From NCBI GenBank assembly GCA_010015745.1, contig ML978157.1, forward strand, positions 783,713-847,712: a stretch of DNA of 64,000 bases. Reading direction: 5' to 3'. Origin of the DNA: Setomelanomma holmii. Its lineage: Eukaryota; Ascomycota; Dothideomycetes; Pleosporales; Phaeosphaeriaceae. Both the position numbers and the translations under genes were made by a program. How positions within the stretch are numbered: the stretch's first letter is position 1; every line of letters begins with the position of its first letter. Below the pieces are notes generated by a model, which was not told the DNA's origin, searched no databases, and saw only the letters and a list, made by a program, of their open reading frames with translations. Below, one piece after another: positions 35,076-46,456 of the stretch.

Positions 35076-36921
35076 ATGGAAGACCGGTCGTTCATGGTCC
35101 CAAGTCATGCGGGTTATAACGTCCTCCCGAACACTGTATGAGTCCATTCCTCTGACGTCTTTCCACACTGACTCTTCCAGCCACTCTTTAGTCGACTTCT
35201 TCGATACGCTGGCCGGACGCCCACACGGATAGCTATCGACGATGTTCGTTCAAACCACCAGAGAACGCATCTCGAGCTTCTGTCCGATGTACTGGCGCTT
35301 CGCGAGATGATACTGAACACGATTGACCCTGCGACACTGGAAGCGCTAGAGCGAAGAGAAGAGGTTTACATCGCCATCGTGGCAGCTGGTGGTTATGAAT
35401 ACACGGTCGCTATGTTGGCCATTCTGGCCATGGGAGCTGCTGCAGTCCCAATCACACCAGTTCTACCGGTAGAAGAGGCGGCATATTTCGTAGAGAAGTC
35501 GAGGTCGGTATTAGTTCTAGTGAGCTCCTTCGACATGAAGAAGTGCTGCGACTTGGAGAAGCGCATCGCATCGACGAGCAATGAGCACTTCAGAGGTATC
35601 CCAATAGGGCCTTGCACATATACGCCCATACTCGATCCCGCCAACATCCTCATATCCTCAAATCGGGCTTTGGAAGAGAATGCGCCTGGAGTCGTGATCT
35701 TCACCAGCGGTACCACAGGGCCTCCAAAAGGCGCTGTTATGCGGAGATCATTTGTCTTCGATTGCGCCTTGTCCGTGGCAGATCATTACAGGCTAACAGA
35801 GGACGATGTCATGCTTCATGTCCTTCCCGTGCACCATGCTACTGGTGTGGGCATCAATTTCTTTCCATTTCTTATCTCGGGCAGTCGAATAGAGTTTCGC
35901 AGTGGCGGATTCGACGAAGTTTGGATGTGGGAGCGATGGAAGCAGGGCGCCGTTGATTCTCGTAAGCGGCTGACCTTCTTCTCCGGCGTTCCCACCATAT
36001 ACATGCGAATGAGGCGGCACTACCAGCGTACACTGCATAAGCTGCCGCCCCCAGAACTGGCAAAGTACATCGCTGGCGCAAGGCAATTTCGTGCGTGTCT
36101 CTGCGGGACATCGGCTTTGCCCCAGCCGCTGAATGACTTCTGGACGACCCTCATGCAGAAGAAGATCATCCAGCGGTACGGAGCGACTGAGTTCGGTGCT
36201 GTCTTCAAGGTGCGGCTTGATGACAAGAAAGTGCCCGACGGTTCGGTTGGTGAAGTTGCGAGCGGGATCGACGTGAAGCTGTCGGAAGGCGATGAAGGGG
36301 AGGTGCTTGTGAAGAGTCCGGTAAGTGCGACTTGTCGTACCACTCAAATGTTTTTGGCTGACCTGCATCCAGCACATGTTCTCCAAATACTTGCATGATC
36401 CCGAAGCTACCAATAACGCTCATAACGAGGATGGATACTTTCGAACCGGCGACATCGCTCGAAGAGAGGGCAAGTACTATTACATCGTCGGCCGTGCGTC
36501 GCTGGACATCATCAAATCTGGGGGTTATAAGATCTCCGCGCTAGATATAGAGCGCGAACTGCTGGGATTACCGTACGTGGCGGAGGCCGTGGTAGTGGGC
36601 GTTGCGGATGAGGAGTTTGGGCAGCGCGTGGCAGCTCTTGTCTCGCTTCAGGAGGAGGAGCTGACGGACGCCTTTCTCGAAACGCACGGCAACACTGAAT
36701 ACATGCTGACCATAGCGGACCTGCGGCGGGATCTGCACGACAGGTTGGCGGGATACAAAATGCCGACCTTGCTCCGCATCGTCAACGGCGAGCTGCCCAA
36801 GACCGTGACGGGAAAGGTGCAAAAGAAGATCTTGGGCCCGAAATTCTTCCCTCCAGACTATCAGGCCTGTGCAGAGGTCCAGCAGTGGGTGACTTCGCCG
36901 CGCCAGCTGGCGAAGCTATAG
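35076..36921 (+). CDS. Peroxisomal acyl-CoA synthetase, malonyl-CoA synthetase (ACSF3/MatB)-like
   Basis: A 582-residue protein from exons 35076-35135, 35181-36320 and 36373-36921. The short first exon (starting MEDRSFMV) is included because splicing the 45-nt intron continues into the conserved PLFSRLLRYAGRTPTRIA start. ANL-family motifs: FTSGTTGPPKG (about residues 194-204, nucleotide binding), RYGATEFG, YFRTGDIAR, and GRASLDIIKSGGYKIS with the hinge. The last is diagnostic of the malonate/methylmalonate-CoA ligase branch, followed by LPKTVTGKVQKKIL with the catalytic Lys. It forms an acyl-adenylate and then the CoA thioester. The C-terminus AKL is a PTS1, shared with the acyl-CoA oxidase. 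Substrate range beyond short diacids cannot be told. Confidence 0.9.
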
Positions 36922-37112
36922 ACAGCATCGTTGCACCATAAAAGGACGTGTCGCATGAAGATAAGAAGAAGTGAGGGCGAGAAGCAGGACGGCGAGAAGC
37001 GTGAAGTTGTGGTAGAAGCCCAAAGTGGGGTGAGCGACATGGAAGTCGCGAACTGGCCATGTGACGTATCCATGAGAAGGTACCCCTCGTCACCTGCTGC
37101 AATACACCCGTC

Positions 37113-38592
37113 ATGGTTGCCTCATCGTTGATACTGTCAATACTCTTCCTTCAACTCATTGAAGGTCTCCTTTTCTTCTGTGCAGCATCAACAAAAGCTT
37201 CACCATTCTTCCGACCTACTAGCCAGATCGCCCTGATTGATCTCTGCAACGCAATGAACGACTTGGCGAAATTGCCGAAATTGTCTAAGCTAGATGGCTT
37301 GCTGGAAACGCTGCTGCACAAGTACGAACATGATGCGAACTATGCTGGCTGCCGTGGCGGGAGCGACTTACAGCTCCCATCACTGCAAAACGAGATATTA
37401 CCCATATCCGGTAGTCGTTGGGTGTTGTCCGGTCCTGATCAGCACACAAAAGATATCTATCAACCTATTCTTCCTGCTCTCAGGTTAGCCTCTCGCTTCC
37501 TACAGGAGAATTATCCTCTGCTTTGGTTCTCTGTGCTGACATTTGGCGAGCAACGCCAATCACCCGAAAGAGAGCAGCGAATACTATCCACCACAGCGTA
37601 CCACAACTCTCAGGATGCGGCCGAGAAGGTGAAATTGAATCTTCAAGAGCTTGGCGAAGTGGTAACGATCATGTTTGTGCCCCGCAGTGCGAAAGAAACC
37701 GCGTATGGCATCACCTACCGTAAGGGATTGGAAACGCCTTTTTCCAACGAGTTTACCAACAATAATTGGCCACAGATGCGAGAGAAGTGCAGGTTACCGG
37801 CCTATCGGAGAAGAAAACCCCGCATTGTCATGAACCGTGACTCCCGAGATCATCTCCCATACCAGCATGTACACTCCTCGACAGTTGCAAAAAATCGTCT
37901 TATGTTTGTCATTGCGGTCACTCTTGTTCATGAGGTTGCCCACGCATATCATATGTTGCTCGGAAAAGGTCGAGACCCGTTATGGAGTCGCAATGATATT
38001 TATCTGGAGTTGGGCTCCTCTCGCGAACAAAGAGTTTTAGGGTACATAATCCACCCTAATCCACCCTCTTCGATCTGGCAGCGGGATGATAGGCGAAGGC
38101 TTCCGGATGCTGTTCAGCATGGACATCATAGCGTACATCAACCTCCAAGCACGGGATTATGCATTCAAATACCTGACTAAAGACGACAACCCCTTCCACA
38201 CGAAAGCTAGCACGGATGGCAAAGTGAAGAACTGGCCGGTTCTGGACGCTGATTCGTTTCGTGGAAGTGAGCTTTGCATCGACGGTAGATGTCAGCAGTA
38301 TCTCGCCGCAATTCAAGCCGTGTCAGTGAAGTGGATTATCGCGTGGTTTCGAGAAGAAGAGTGGGTGGAGAGGCGGCAACATTAGGTTCAGAACGATTGC
38401 TACAGACAACCGTGGCCGTCTGATACATTTGTCATTATCTACGAACGAGTTCTGAGAAGCGCGCGAGTCCACAGACCACTGAGCCCGGCAATTCCCTCAG
38501 ATGCTAAGCTCTTGGAGGACGACAGGAGGAAGAAGGACGCAAGTATATCCGCGAATGCGCCGGAGTATAGATCTAGAAGGAGCAGAGAGTGA
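37113..38592 (+). pseudogene. HExxH metallopeptidase-like protein, second copy, inactivated
   Basis: Paralogue of the gene at 23263-24546: QHTKDIYQPILPALRLASRF, WFSVLTFGE and TLVHEVAHAYHML with the zinc motif all align. Start either at 37113 (giving a hydrophobic, signal-like N-terminus) or at 37254 (where the paralogue aligns). A perfect 10-bp tandem duplication at 38048-38067 throws the frame; with one unit removed the sequence reads on as GYIIHPLRSGSGMIGEGF and matches the paralogue. Farther on, TAG at 38383-38385 interrupts, while the same frame continues (PSDTFVIIYERVL) to TGA at 38590. Thus two small lesions in an otherwise conserved gene. Confidence 0.7.
38048..38067 (+). repeat. Frame-breaking 10-bp tandem duplication
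   Basis: Two adjacent perfect copies of AATCCACCCT. The reading frame before the first and after the second copy is continuous only if one copy is dropped. Confidence 0.9.
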
Positions 38593-40092
38593 CTTTAAAC
38601 AGTGTCAGCCTGGCACGTCAGTTCACAAGGTACATGTGAATTGCATCTCTCACGTGACTCTTTGTCACTTGCTTACTCATCTTGGTTGTGTATATAATCG
38701 CTCTCTACAGCTCGCTCAATACAACAACCTTCTGCTTCCTTCATGTCTGCTCTGTCCTCTCACATCAGACAAACAGGATGCCAAGTGAACGCGAACTCTT
38801 TGTAGCAGGTGCCGTCACCACGTACTGGCGTACATAAGCTAGCTCCTGCTATGAAGTCTTTGTTTCGTACTGAAGTTGAGGTAGTTGTGTTTTCTGTGAC
38901 CCTAGTGCCTGACCACCCGCAGCTCTACTATAGCTGCTAGTAGTCGTTGCGGAAAGTACTTCCCGTTCTACAGAGTCATTCTCACACGAAACTATGCTTG
39001 AAAATCTGCCACCAAGAACAACTGTCGGATTTGAATCTTATTAAGCTCTGCAAATCATTGAGAGAATAGCTCCACCTGAGCGTGTGGAGTGACGTCCAAG
39101 GCTAGTGTTCCTGTTCGAGACTAGCGTACTTTGCTGTTCTTTCTCCACATACCGCAGCTCGCTTCCGATACCTCGTAACACCTTCTGTTCACATCTCAAC
39201 TTCTGCTGTTCTCACATCAACTCTCTTCGCGAGCTCGCACAGCATTTACAAACATGCACAAGGCTCCGCGCAGATCGCTTGCGCAGGCAGGAGCGGACCC
39301 GAAGGAGAAGCCTCTCCGCATCACAGCATTTCTAGAGCTCCGACGAAGGCACCGAAGAGCGCTGATCATCACACTATTTTCATCTTTTGATGCCCGCGTG
39401 AAAGTTTAAGCTTCTGCTAAGCAGTACTTGTCCCTACACTAACTTGAGGTTACATCCCGCGATGTTCTGATTCGTGATCAGATCGCGCGACCGACGCGCC
39501 GCTCCCGAGGACTGCCACACTGTTCGCATACGACTTCCACCGGACGTCAGCATGTACCGCGTGAGCTTGATGTACCCCAGCTTCATCCCCGTGTTTTACA
39601 CGAGCAGGATGCATATCGGGCATCGGCCCCGCCATACGACGCCAACTCTGATGATCCCTGGCACTCCGCATGGCGGATGTGGAGCAGAAATCGCATTTCT
39701 TCCGTCAAACCAACTTCAAGCGTCCTCGTGGCTACGCCCCGGTTGTCGGACATACGCTTCTAGAAGTATCGTCTCCGAAAAGCTCGACCCAAGCCTCGTC
39801 ATCCCCGCGTTTTCTGTCAACGGTCTACCCTGGAAAGGAATTGCGGAGCCCCGTATTTCAACTACAGGGGCATCCGGTGGGAGACAGGCTATCCAAATGA
39901 ATAGTCGTTGGAGGAAAATCTTAGAGCTAAGAAGTATCGTAATATCAAAAATAGCTTCCGGAGCAACTCGTGCGGGTCCACTAGGACGATACCAAGAGAT
40001 GGAGAAATGCTTAAATACCTGAGCAGGGAGCTTGTCGGGAACAGCATCACAACGATCAAGACCTCCCGCATCAGTCCAAATCGCCCTCGAAA
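38593..40092. other. Intergenic with promoter-like segments
   Basis: 1.5 kb. TATATAATCG at 38691-38700, followed by a CT/CAA-rich leader and an ATG at 38743, looks like a fungal core promoter but opens only 20 codons. A second CT-rich leader precedes the small frame at 39254. Longer open frames at 39474-40022 show no motif. Confidence 0.4.
39254..39409 (+). CDS. Possible small basic protein, 51 residues
   Basis: An ATG preceded by a typical fungal CT-rich leader ending TTTACAAACATG opens 51 codons with 14 Arg/Lys, including RRRHRR. I recognise no family. It may equally be the first exon of something longer or a chance frame; only the leader context supports it. Confidence 0.2.
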   Translation: MHKAPRRSLAQAGADPKEKPLRITAFLELRRRHRRALIITLFSSFDARVKV

Positions 40093-41703
40093 ATGAACTC
40101 TCGTTCAACTCTCCTCGCTCTTGGTCTTGCTGCCACCAGCTCACTCGTTGCCGCAGGACCTTGCGACATCTACGCCTCTGGTAACACGCCTTGTATCGCG
40201 GCTCACAGCACTACTCGCGCTCTATACAATGCCTACACTGGTGCACTTTACCAGGTAAAACGTGGATCCGACAACACTACGACAAACATTGCGCCCAAGT
40301 CAGCAGGTACGTTGACACAGAATTGTACATGTGAAACAAATCTAATCAGGCTCAAGGCGGTGTTGCCAATGCCGCTACTCAAGATTCATTCTGCTCGGGC
40401 ACAACTTGTCTGATCACGGTCATTTACGATCAGTCTGGGAAAGAGAACCATCTGTACCAAGCACCTCCCGGTGGCTTCAACGGACCTGATGCCGGTGGCT
40501 ACGACAATCTGGCCAGCGCCATTGGTGCACCTGTCACGCTGAATGGGCAGAAGGCATACGGAATTTTCATTTCGCCAGGCACAGGCTACCGCAACAATAA
40601 GATCAGTGGCTCAGCTACTGGTGATCAGCCAGAAGGAATGTACGCAGTTCTTGATGGTATGTAACGCCCAATAAGTTCTCAATTTATGGCTTCGTGCTGA
40701 CTTCTCAGGCACACATTACAATGGTGCCTGCTGCTTCGATTACGGGAATGCTGAGACAAACAGCAAGGACACAGGTAATGGTCATATGGAGGCGATCTAC
40801 TACGGTGATAGCACTGGCTGGGGTACCGGTTCGGGCAATGGTCCATGGATCATGGCCGATCTCGAGAACGGTTTGTTCTCAGGCGCAAATGTCAAGCAGA
40901 ACACAGGAGACCCATCTCAGTCTGCTCGATTTTTGAACGCCGTTATCAAGGGCGAGCCAGGTCGCTGGGCCATCCGAGGAGGGAACGCTGCATCGGGCAG
41001 TCTGTCGACCTATTACGATGGTGCACGACCCAACGCAGATGGCTACAACCCGATGAGCAAGGAGGGTGCTATTATCCTCGGTATCGGTGGCGATAACAGC
41101 AACGGCGCTCAAGGTACATTTTACGAGGGTGTTATGACCTACGGCTACCCGACCGATGCGACTGAGAACTCAGTACAAGCCAACATAGTTGCTGCGAAGT
41201 ATGCCACGACATCTTTAACCAGCGGCGCTGCCCTCACTACTGGCAAATCAGTCTCATTCAAGGTAACCACACCCGGCTACGACACACGCTATATCGCCCA
41301 CTCTGGCTCCACTGTCAACACCCAGGTTATCTCTTCGTCGAGCAGCACTGCTCTCAAGCAGCAAGCCAGCTGGACTGTTCGCACCGGTCTTGCCAACAGC
41401 GGTTGTTTCAGCTTTGAGTCCGTGGACACTCCTGGCAGCTACATCAGGCACAGCAACTTCGCCCTCTTGGTCAACGCTGGTGACGGCTCAAAGTTGTTCA
41501 ACGAAGATGCCACCTTCTGCCCGCAGACCTCTCTCAACAGCGCTGGAACCCACGCGTTTCGATCTTGGAGCTACCCAACCCGCTTCTTCCGCCACTACGC
41601 CAGCGTTGGCTACATTGCGAGCAACGGCGGTGTTCATGATTTCGATGCTGCTGCTTCGTTCAACAACGATGCAAGCTTTGTGGTCGGCGCTGGATTTGCT
41701 TAG
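40093..41703 (+). CDS. Secreted alpha-L-arabinofuranosidase, GH54 with CBM42
   Basis: A 502-residue protein from exons 40093-40306, 40357-40656 and 40709-41703. After a signal peptide (about 21 residues) the mature form starts GPCDIYASGNTPCIAAHSTT, the hallmark of family 54. Core blocks: SFCSGTTCLITVIYDQSG, HYNGACCFDYGNAETN and GHMEAIYYGD, then GWGTGSGNGPWIMADLENG. The C-terminal ABFB/CBM42 beta-trefoil shows its three internal repeats (DTRYIAHSG, GSYIRHSNF, TRFFRHYAS each with xxRHxx). It removes arabinose side chains from arabinoxylan and pectin outside the cell. The first intron uses a CAAG acceptor at 40356; the CAG six bases earlier would shift the frame. Fits the pectate lyase and oxidase genes as plant-wall enzymes. 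Confidence 0.93.
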
Positions 41704-42133
41704 GTGATTGGAGCTTGCATTTGCTAGGTATTACAATGAACGAGCGAAGGTAGGTGCACATACGATTGAACATGTATATACAAAGCAGCGCAACGAATCT
41801 TTCATGTGGCAGGTGTGTACTTCACCAAGACTTATATTTCCGAACCGCAGATGCATGAAGCCAATCAGACCGAAAAGGGGCGTCGCGATCTAGCGTAGCC
41901 GGGGTTGGCAGCCACATCTGGCTTAGCCTCGACCGCAATGGTCGATCCTCATCCACTCATCGCATCGTGAAAACAGATTTGAACTCCTTTAACGGCACGC
42001 GCAGCTCCGGATGGTAGATCGTGGCGTTCGCCACTCTTGAGATTGATGTAAAGAAGACCATCGTCTTTCTGAAACAGTGTTGAAGATTGTAGCGATTCTC
42101 ATTACGCTTCGATCGTGCTTTCGGTCGCGCATC
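41704..42133. other. Intergenic, no gene seen
   Basis: 3' flank of the arabinofuranosidase and promoter of the peroxidase; nothing recognisable. Confidence 0.5.
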
Positions 42134-43193
42134 ATGGTTAACATTATTGTTCTTGCACTCGCATGTTTGAATGTGCGCGCTGCATCTGCAGGCCTTCTCA
42201 GTTTACCTTTAGACATTGGCGGCCTTCTTTCGTCGTTAGCACCAGCTCCACCTAGCGACCCGCGATTCACGACCTTCACTCCTTCCGGTCCAGAAGATGG
42301 TACATCTCCAAACCTCTTCTATCATACCACGCTCACCGAAGAACAGTCCGATCTCCCTGCCCCGGTCTCAATGGTACCCACAACCTCTCTTACCTTCCCA
42401 ACATCGCTGACATCCCCTCCCCACAGCCCTCGCAAATCATGGCTTTATTCACCATGACGGGCGCAACTTGACCATCCCACACCTCATAAAAGGCCTGTCA
42501 GAAGGCCTCAACATCGGCCCCGACTTCACAGCCAGTCTCGGCGGCGCCGCACTCCACGCCTCACCCAACCCGGCAGCGGGCGCATTCGATCTTAGCGACC
42601 TGATCGCCATCGAGCACGACGCCAGCATGTCGCGCCAGGACGCTGCGTTTGGCAGCGCATTGCCATTCAATGCCAAGACGTGGCAGCAATATATCGCCGC
42701 GTTTAACGGCCGATCAACAGCTGACGTGCAAACTGCTGCGCGCGCAAAGTTCGTGCGGTATAATGATAGCCTGACACATAATCCGGACTTCACGTATGAC
42801 GCTCGAGCGGCCGTGTTGGCGTACGGGGAACAGGCGCTGTATTTGCAGAGTATGGGGAGTGATACGGTGTCGCCGCAGGCGAAGATGGGTTATGTGAGGA
42901 TGCTGTTTGAGCAGGAGAGACTGCCGTTTGGGCTGGGGTGGAGGCCGAGTCAGGTTCCGGTTACGCTGGCGAGTGTGGGGGCGATGGTTGTGAGGTTGGT
43001 TGCTGCGGGGCCGGAGCCGGTGGATGAGATTGGGAGGATTGTTGCGTAAGTCTCTGGTCAGGTTATGGACATGAGGGCATGAAGCTAATTTGCGGGCAGA
43101 GACACGTATAAGACAGTTTTAGTATCGGCGGCAGGAGGATCACAGATGCTTTCGAATCTTACTGAGGGGATTAGTGCTGCGTTAGGATTGTGA
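42134..43193 (+). CDS. Heme-thiolate peroxidase (chloroperoxidase/unspecific peroxygenase family)
   Basis: A 301-residue secreted protein from four exons: 42134-42299, 42347-42373 (only 27 nt), 42427-43045 and 43100-43193. The tiny second exon carries SPCPGLN, whose Cys60 in PCP is the axial heme ligand; spliced, the region reads GPEDVRSPCPGLNALANHGF, the family signature. The second motif is EHD (127-129) followed by ASMSRQD, the chloroperoxidase-like variant of the distal acid-base site. An N-terminal signal peptide is present. The last intron (43046-43099) extends the C-terminus by 31 residues. It uses H2O2 to oxygenate or halogenate organic substrates outside the cell. A prediction that missed the micro-exon would lose the heme ligand. 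Confidence 0.9.
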
Positions 43194-44051
43194 AGAACGC
43201 ATTCCAACCAGAACGTTCTATGGTGCTATCGTCAGTAAACTTCACGATTCTTGCCATCATGCTTCTCGACACCAGATGCGGAGTGGGTACGCGGCTTGTT
43301 GTCTCCTTTGAGCAATCGATGCTGAGCCTGCGCGATGAGCACCTATTCGACCGACTTAGCTCTTCCCGATGACTGTCAACAAGTTGGGGGCACAATTTCC
43401 AACTGTAACAGCGGAAAGAACCTTGCGAAACACGCTTGAGACGTGCCGACGTAGCCAGAATCCGGGGAACGACCGCCGCACCGAACATAAAGTGCTTCAT
43501 AGGACGAATCATGAAATTCAAAAGCGTTTTGTTCCCTCATGTCGCAGATCTAGTGTCGGCAATGGCGAATCCGTTCATCGCCAAGCCACTAATTTAGCTC
43601 CCGCGTTGTAATGATGCGACACCCTTCAACAAGGACTCATGTTCCACGTCGTGCATCATTGTCATGCTCGAATCTCATTCGCCTTCAAACCACATTCCAA
43701 TTTTCGGGATCACAAGGTATTGAAGTGTCTATAGCTTGCCATAGGACAATCCTTCTCACTGACGCGCTGAACCTCGATGCGCGAACTTTCGTGGACCCAA
43801 TCGGTCCATTTAGGTGTCAGCAGTAGCGACAATAAGCATCACGAAGGTGACACGATCTGAAACGAAACTTCACTCCCACACAAACAGTCCTGATGAGTCA
43901 TGGCCTCAGCTTGACAACTGTTCACCATTATCTGGACACTTATAGCCCGCATACGACCTACCACGAAAGAATAGGAAGGCTTGGACGTTCCCCAGTCAGC
44001 AATCATTTTTCGCATTGGGTACTTTTCACGTAACGCGACCAAAGTCCAACA
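43194..44051. other. Intergenic, no gene supported
   Basis: About 860 nt between peroxidase and regulator; open frames up to 116 codons without motifs. Confidence 0.45.
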
Positions 44052-46456
44052 ATGTCTTACCGGGGCAGACCCAGTAAAGGCTGCGAGGGATGCCGAGCTC
44101 GGAAACTCAAGGTATGCATGGTCATATTTTTCGGGTCCCTTCAGCTATGGGATTGCCCGTCCCTTCGAGTAACGTTGAGGGGAGTTTTCCAGTGAAAATG
44201 CAGCTCAAAGGTTGAGATCAGTAGGCTGATGCTCGTTACCAGTGCGATGAGGCGAGGCCAACCTGCACCCGCTGCAGCAAGGCAGGCATGAATGCAGGTA
44301 TCGAGACCAGGCAGACCTTCTCTTCCGGAACCAGACAGCTGCTGCTGCCCAGCGCGCCGAGGACTCGTGGAGAAAGAGATCAAAATCCCATCAAAGAGCG
44401 ACAAGCGAAAGTGTTGCGCGACAGACGTTTACTTCATCAAGAACGATTGTAACCAATGTGCACCAAGGTAGTTCGAGTAGCCCGGAGAACCCTGAGATTG
44501 AAGCGGCCGTTGCCTGCGGTGCTGGTACTGCAAGTGATCCAACGACGCAAGTGTCACTCTACGGCTTCGGAGGCCTCTCTATCGCGCCAATGCTAGCTCC
44601 GGACATACGTTTACTTGCTTACCAGCGTTTTATTTATGACTTCGTCGTGCCCGAGAGCCCGAACACGTCGCCGGAGGAGCCTTCAGACGCCATCATGAAT
44701 TTTGTACCTCTACTTTACCAGCACACAGATCCAGGCTCGTGTTTTGCAATGATTGCCAATGCTGTGTGTTACATCAATTTCTTCAACAGGTGCAACTCGA
44801 CCCATGCTTTGAAGCTTGCTCAGAACGCATATGGCAAAGCGCTCAAGCTGCTGTCTAAGATGATTGCAGACAAGGAGCAGGCAGCTTCGAATGACGCTTT
44901 AGCCTCGGTCTACCTTATGGGAGTCTATGAGGTGAGTGACCCGCGTATGTTCGGAGCGCCATGCTGATGTTGTAATGTAGAATCTCTCGAGCATGAAGCG
45001 AGAAGGGACTTTCGTTGCGCACGAACATGGTGCCACCGTTTTGCTCCAACTACGATCACTTGAGGAGTATCTCAGCAACCGGATATCTGGAATACTTTAT
45101 GAGGTATGCTAAATCCATAGAGGTTATTGAGATGTCGGCAATGGCTGACCATCTTCACAGCTAATCTTTTGGCAACAATTGCTCGGGAATCTTCAAGCCG
45201 CGAAACACGCTCCAATACCGGTGGAGAACGTCATCAACGTCAGCAGACACCTTGAGAATGCTTACATTAAATTGAACGCTCTGATTGTTCGTTTGATCTG
45301 GAGAGAAGCACAGCTACATGCCCGTTGGCAAGATGTGAAGGCTAGTGAAGCTCCTCCTACGAGCCGGTGGGACCTGCACCGGCTCCTGCAAGCCGCGCTC
45401 GATCTCCATGCTGATTTTCAAGCTTGGGAGGATAATATACCAGAGCTCTGGCGTTATAAGGCGGAACTGAACACAGCTCAAGCAAGATCGACCTTCGACC
45501 CGAAGTGGCAAAAGCTGGTCCTCAGCAGCATCGGCGCTCCAAAGGAGATTCACTATTACTCTAACCTCAAACGAATCTGGATATGGAGCTTCTATCGGAC
45601 GACTCGGATTTTCTTGTATCGGGATACCCTGGAAATGCTAAATTGGATGCTCAGATTTCCTGAGGCGGAACATCCAATGTGCGACGTGCGCGTCGATTCG
45701 GCTCAGAATTCTGGCACTTCCGATTCAGGTATAGCAAGCACGCCTATATCATCCTTGGACAACGTGACATTGCTTAAACTACACCATACGTCAACCAATC
45801 AGTTGGTCGATGTCATCGAGCAGGCCTGCTCTTCTATACTCAGTAGCTTCATTGTTCCGATTCACAGCAAGTCTTGTGATGACATCTCGGTCATCCGAGG
45901 CTACGTGGCGCTGTGGCCCTTGGAAATTCTCGACTCTGTTCTCAGCTCTGGACTGGTGCTGCACATCGCGGAGCCCAACACCAAGCTCGAAGCCAACCTC
46001 ACATCATCCATGACTGGCCTTAATATGCAAACAGCATCTGCAACATCGTCTGGTTTGAAGCAGCCGGTATATTATGCCTCCTCATCGAAGATCGCCGCGA
46101 GTGCTCCTGTGCAGGCGACATCAATTTCATTCACCTCCTACAACCAATGTCCCGCCCCGATGCCGACACCAGCAAACACATCGGTACCAACGCCCATCTA
46201 CGATCCAACTGCGAAGTGGAACCATATATTCGATTCCCAGCCAAGACATCCATACGACCATCCAATCGACTTGCAAGCATTCGACACGCACATAGCCAAG
46301 CCGAAGGGCATAGATGTCCCAGCAAGACGAGAGTGGCTTAACCGCATTCTGTATTATCTCGGTACCGAGCTTGGCATTCAGAAAGCACTAGCTATGCCAT
46401 TCATGAAGGGGTATTATCAGATTGTGAAGCCTCAGGTCGAGAGGATACTCGCCTAG
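44052..46456 (+). CDS. Zn2Cys6 transcription factor with an apparent frameshift in the zinc cluster
   Basis: Exons 44052-44111, 44243-44931, 44981-45103 and 45161-46456. Exon 1 ends KGCEGCRARKLK and exon 2 begins CDEARPTCTRCSK, giving five of the six cluster cysteines. The last Cys and the usual following block CRYRDQADLLFRNQT are present but one base out of frame; exon 2 (689 nt) is correspondingly one base short of a whole number of codons. Downstream, the frame is intact for about 650 residues with the DUF3468-type fungal regulatory domain (AIANAVCYINFF, ALASVYLMGVYE, LIFWQQLLGN). Either there is a one-base deletion around 44276-44290, a sequence error, or a 41-nt intron (44293-44333) that would remove the conserved block. 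Without repair the protein lacks DNA binding or stops early. Confidence 0.7.

Noticed and set aside
39474..40022. 182-codon open frame upstream of the arabinofuranosidase
   Set aside because: Arg/Ser/Pro-rich without any family pattern, and it ends just before the real promoter and leader.
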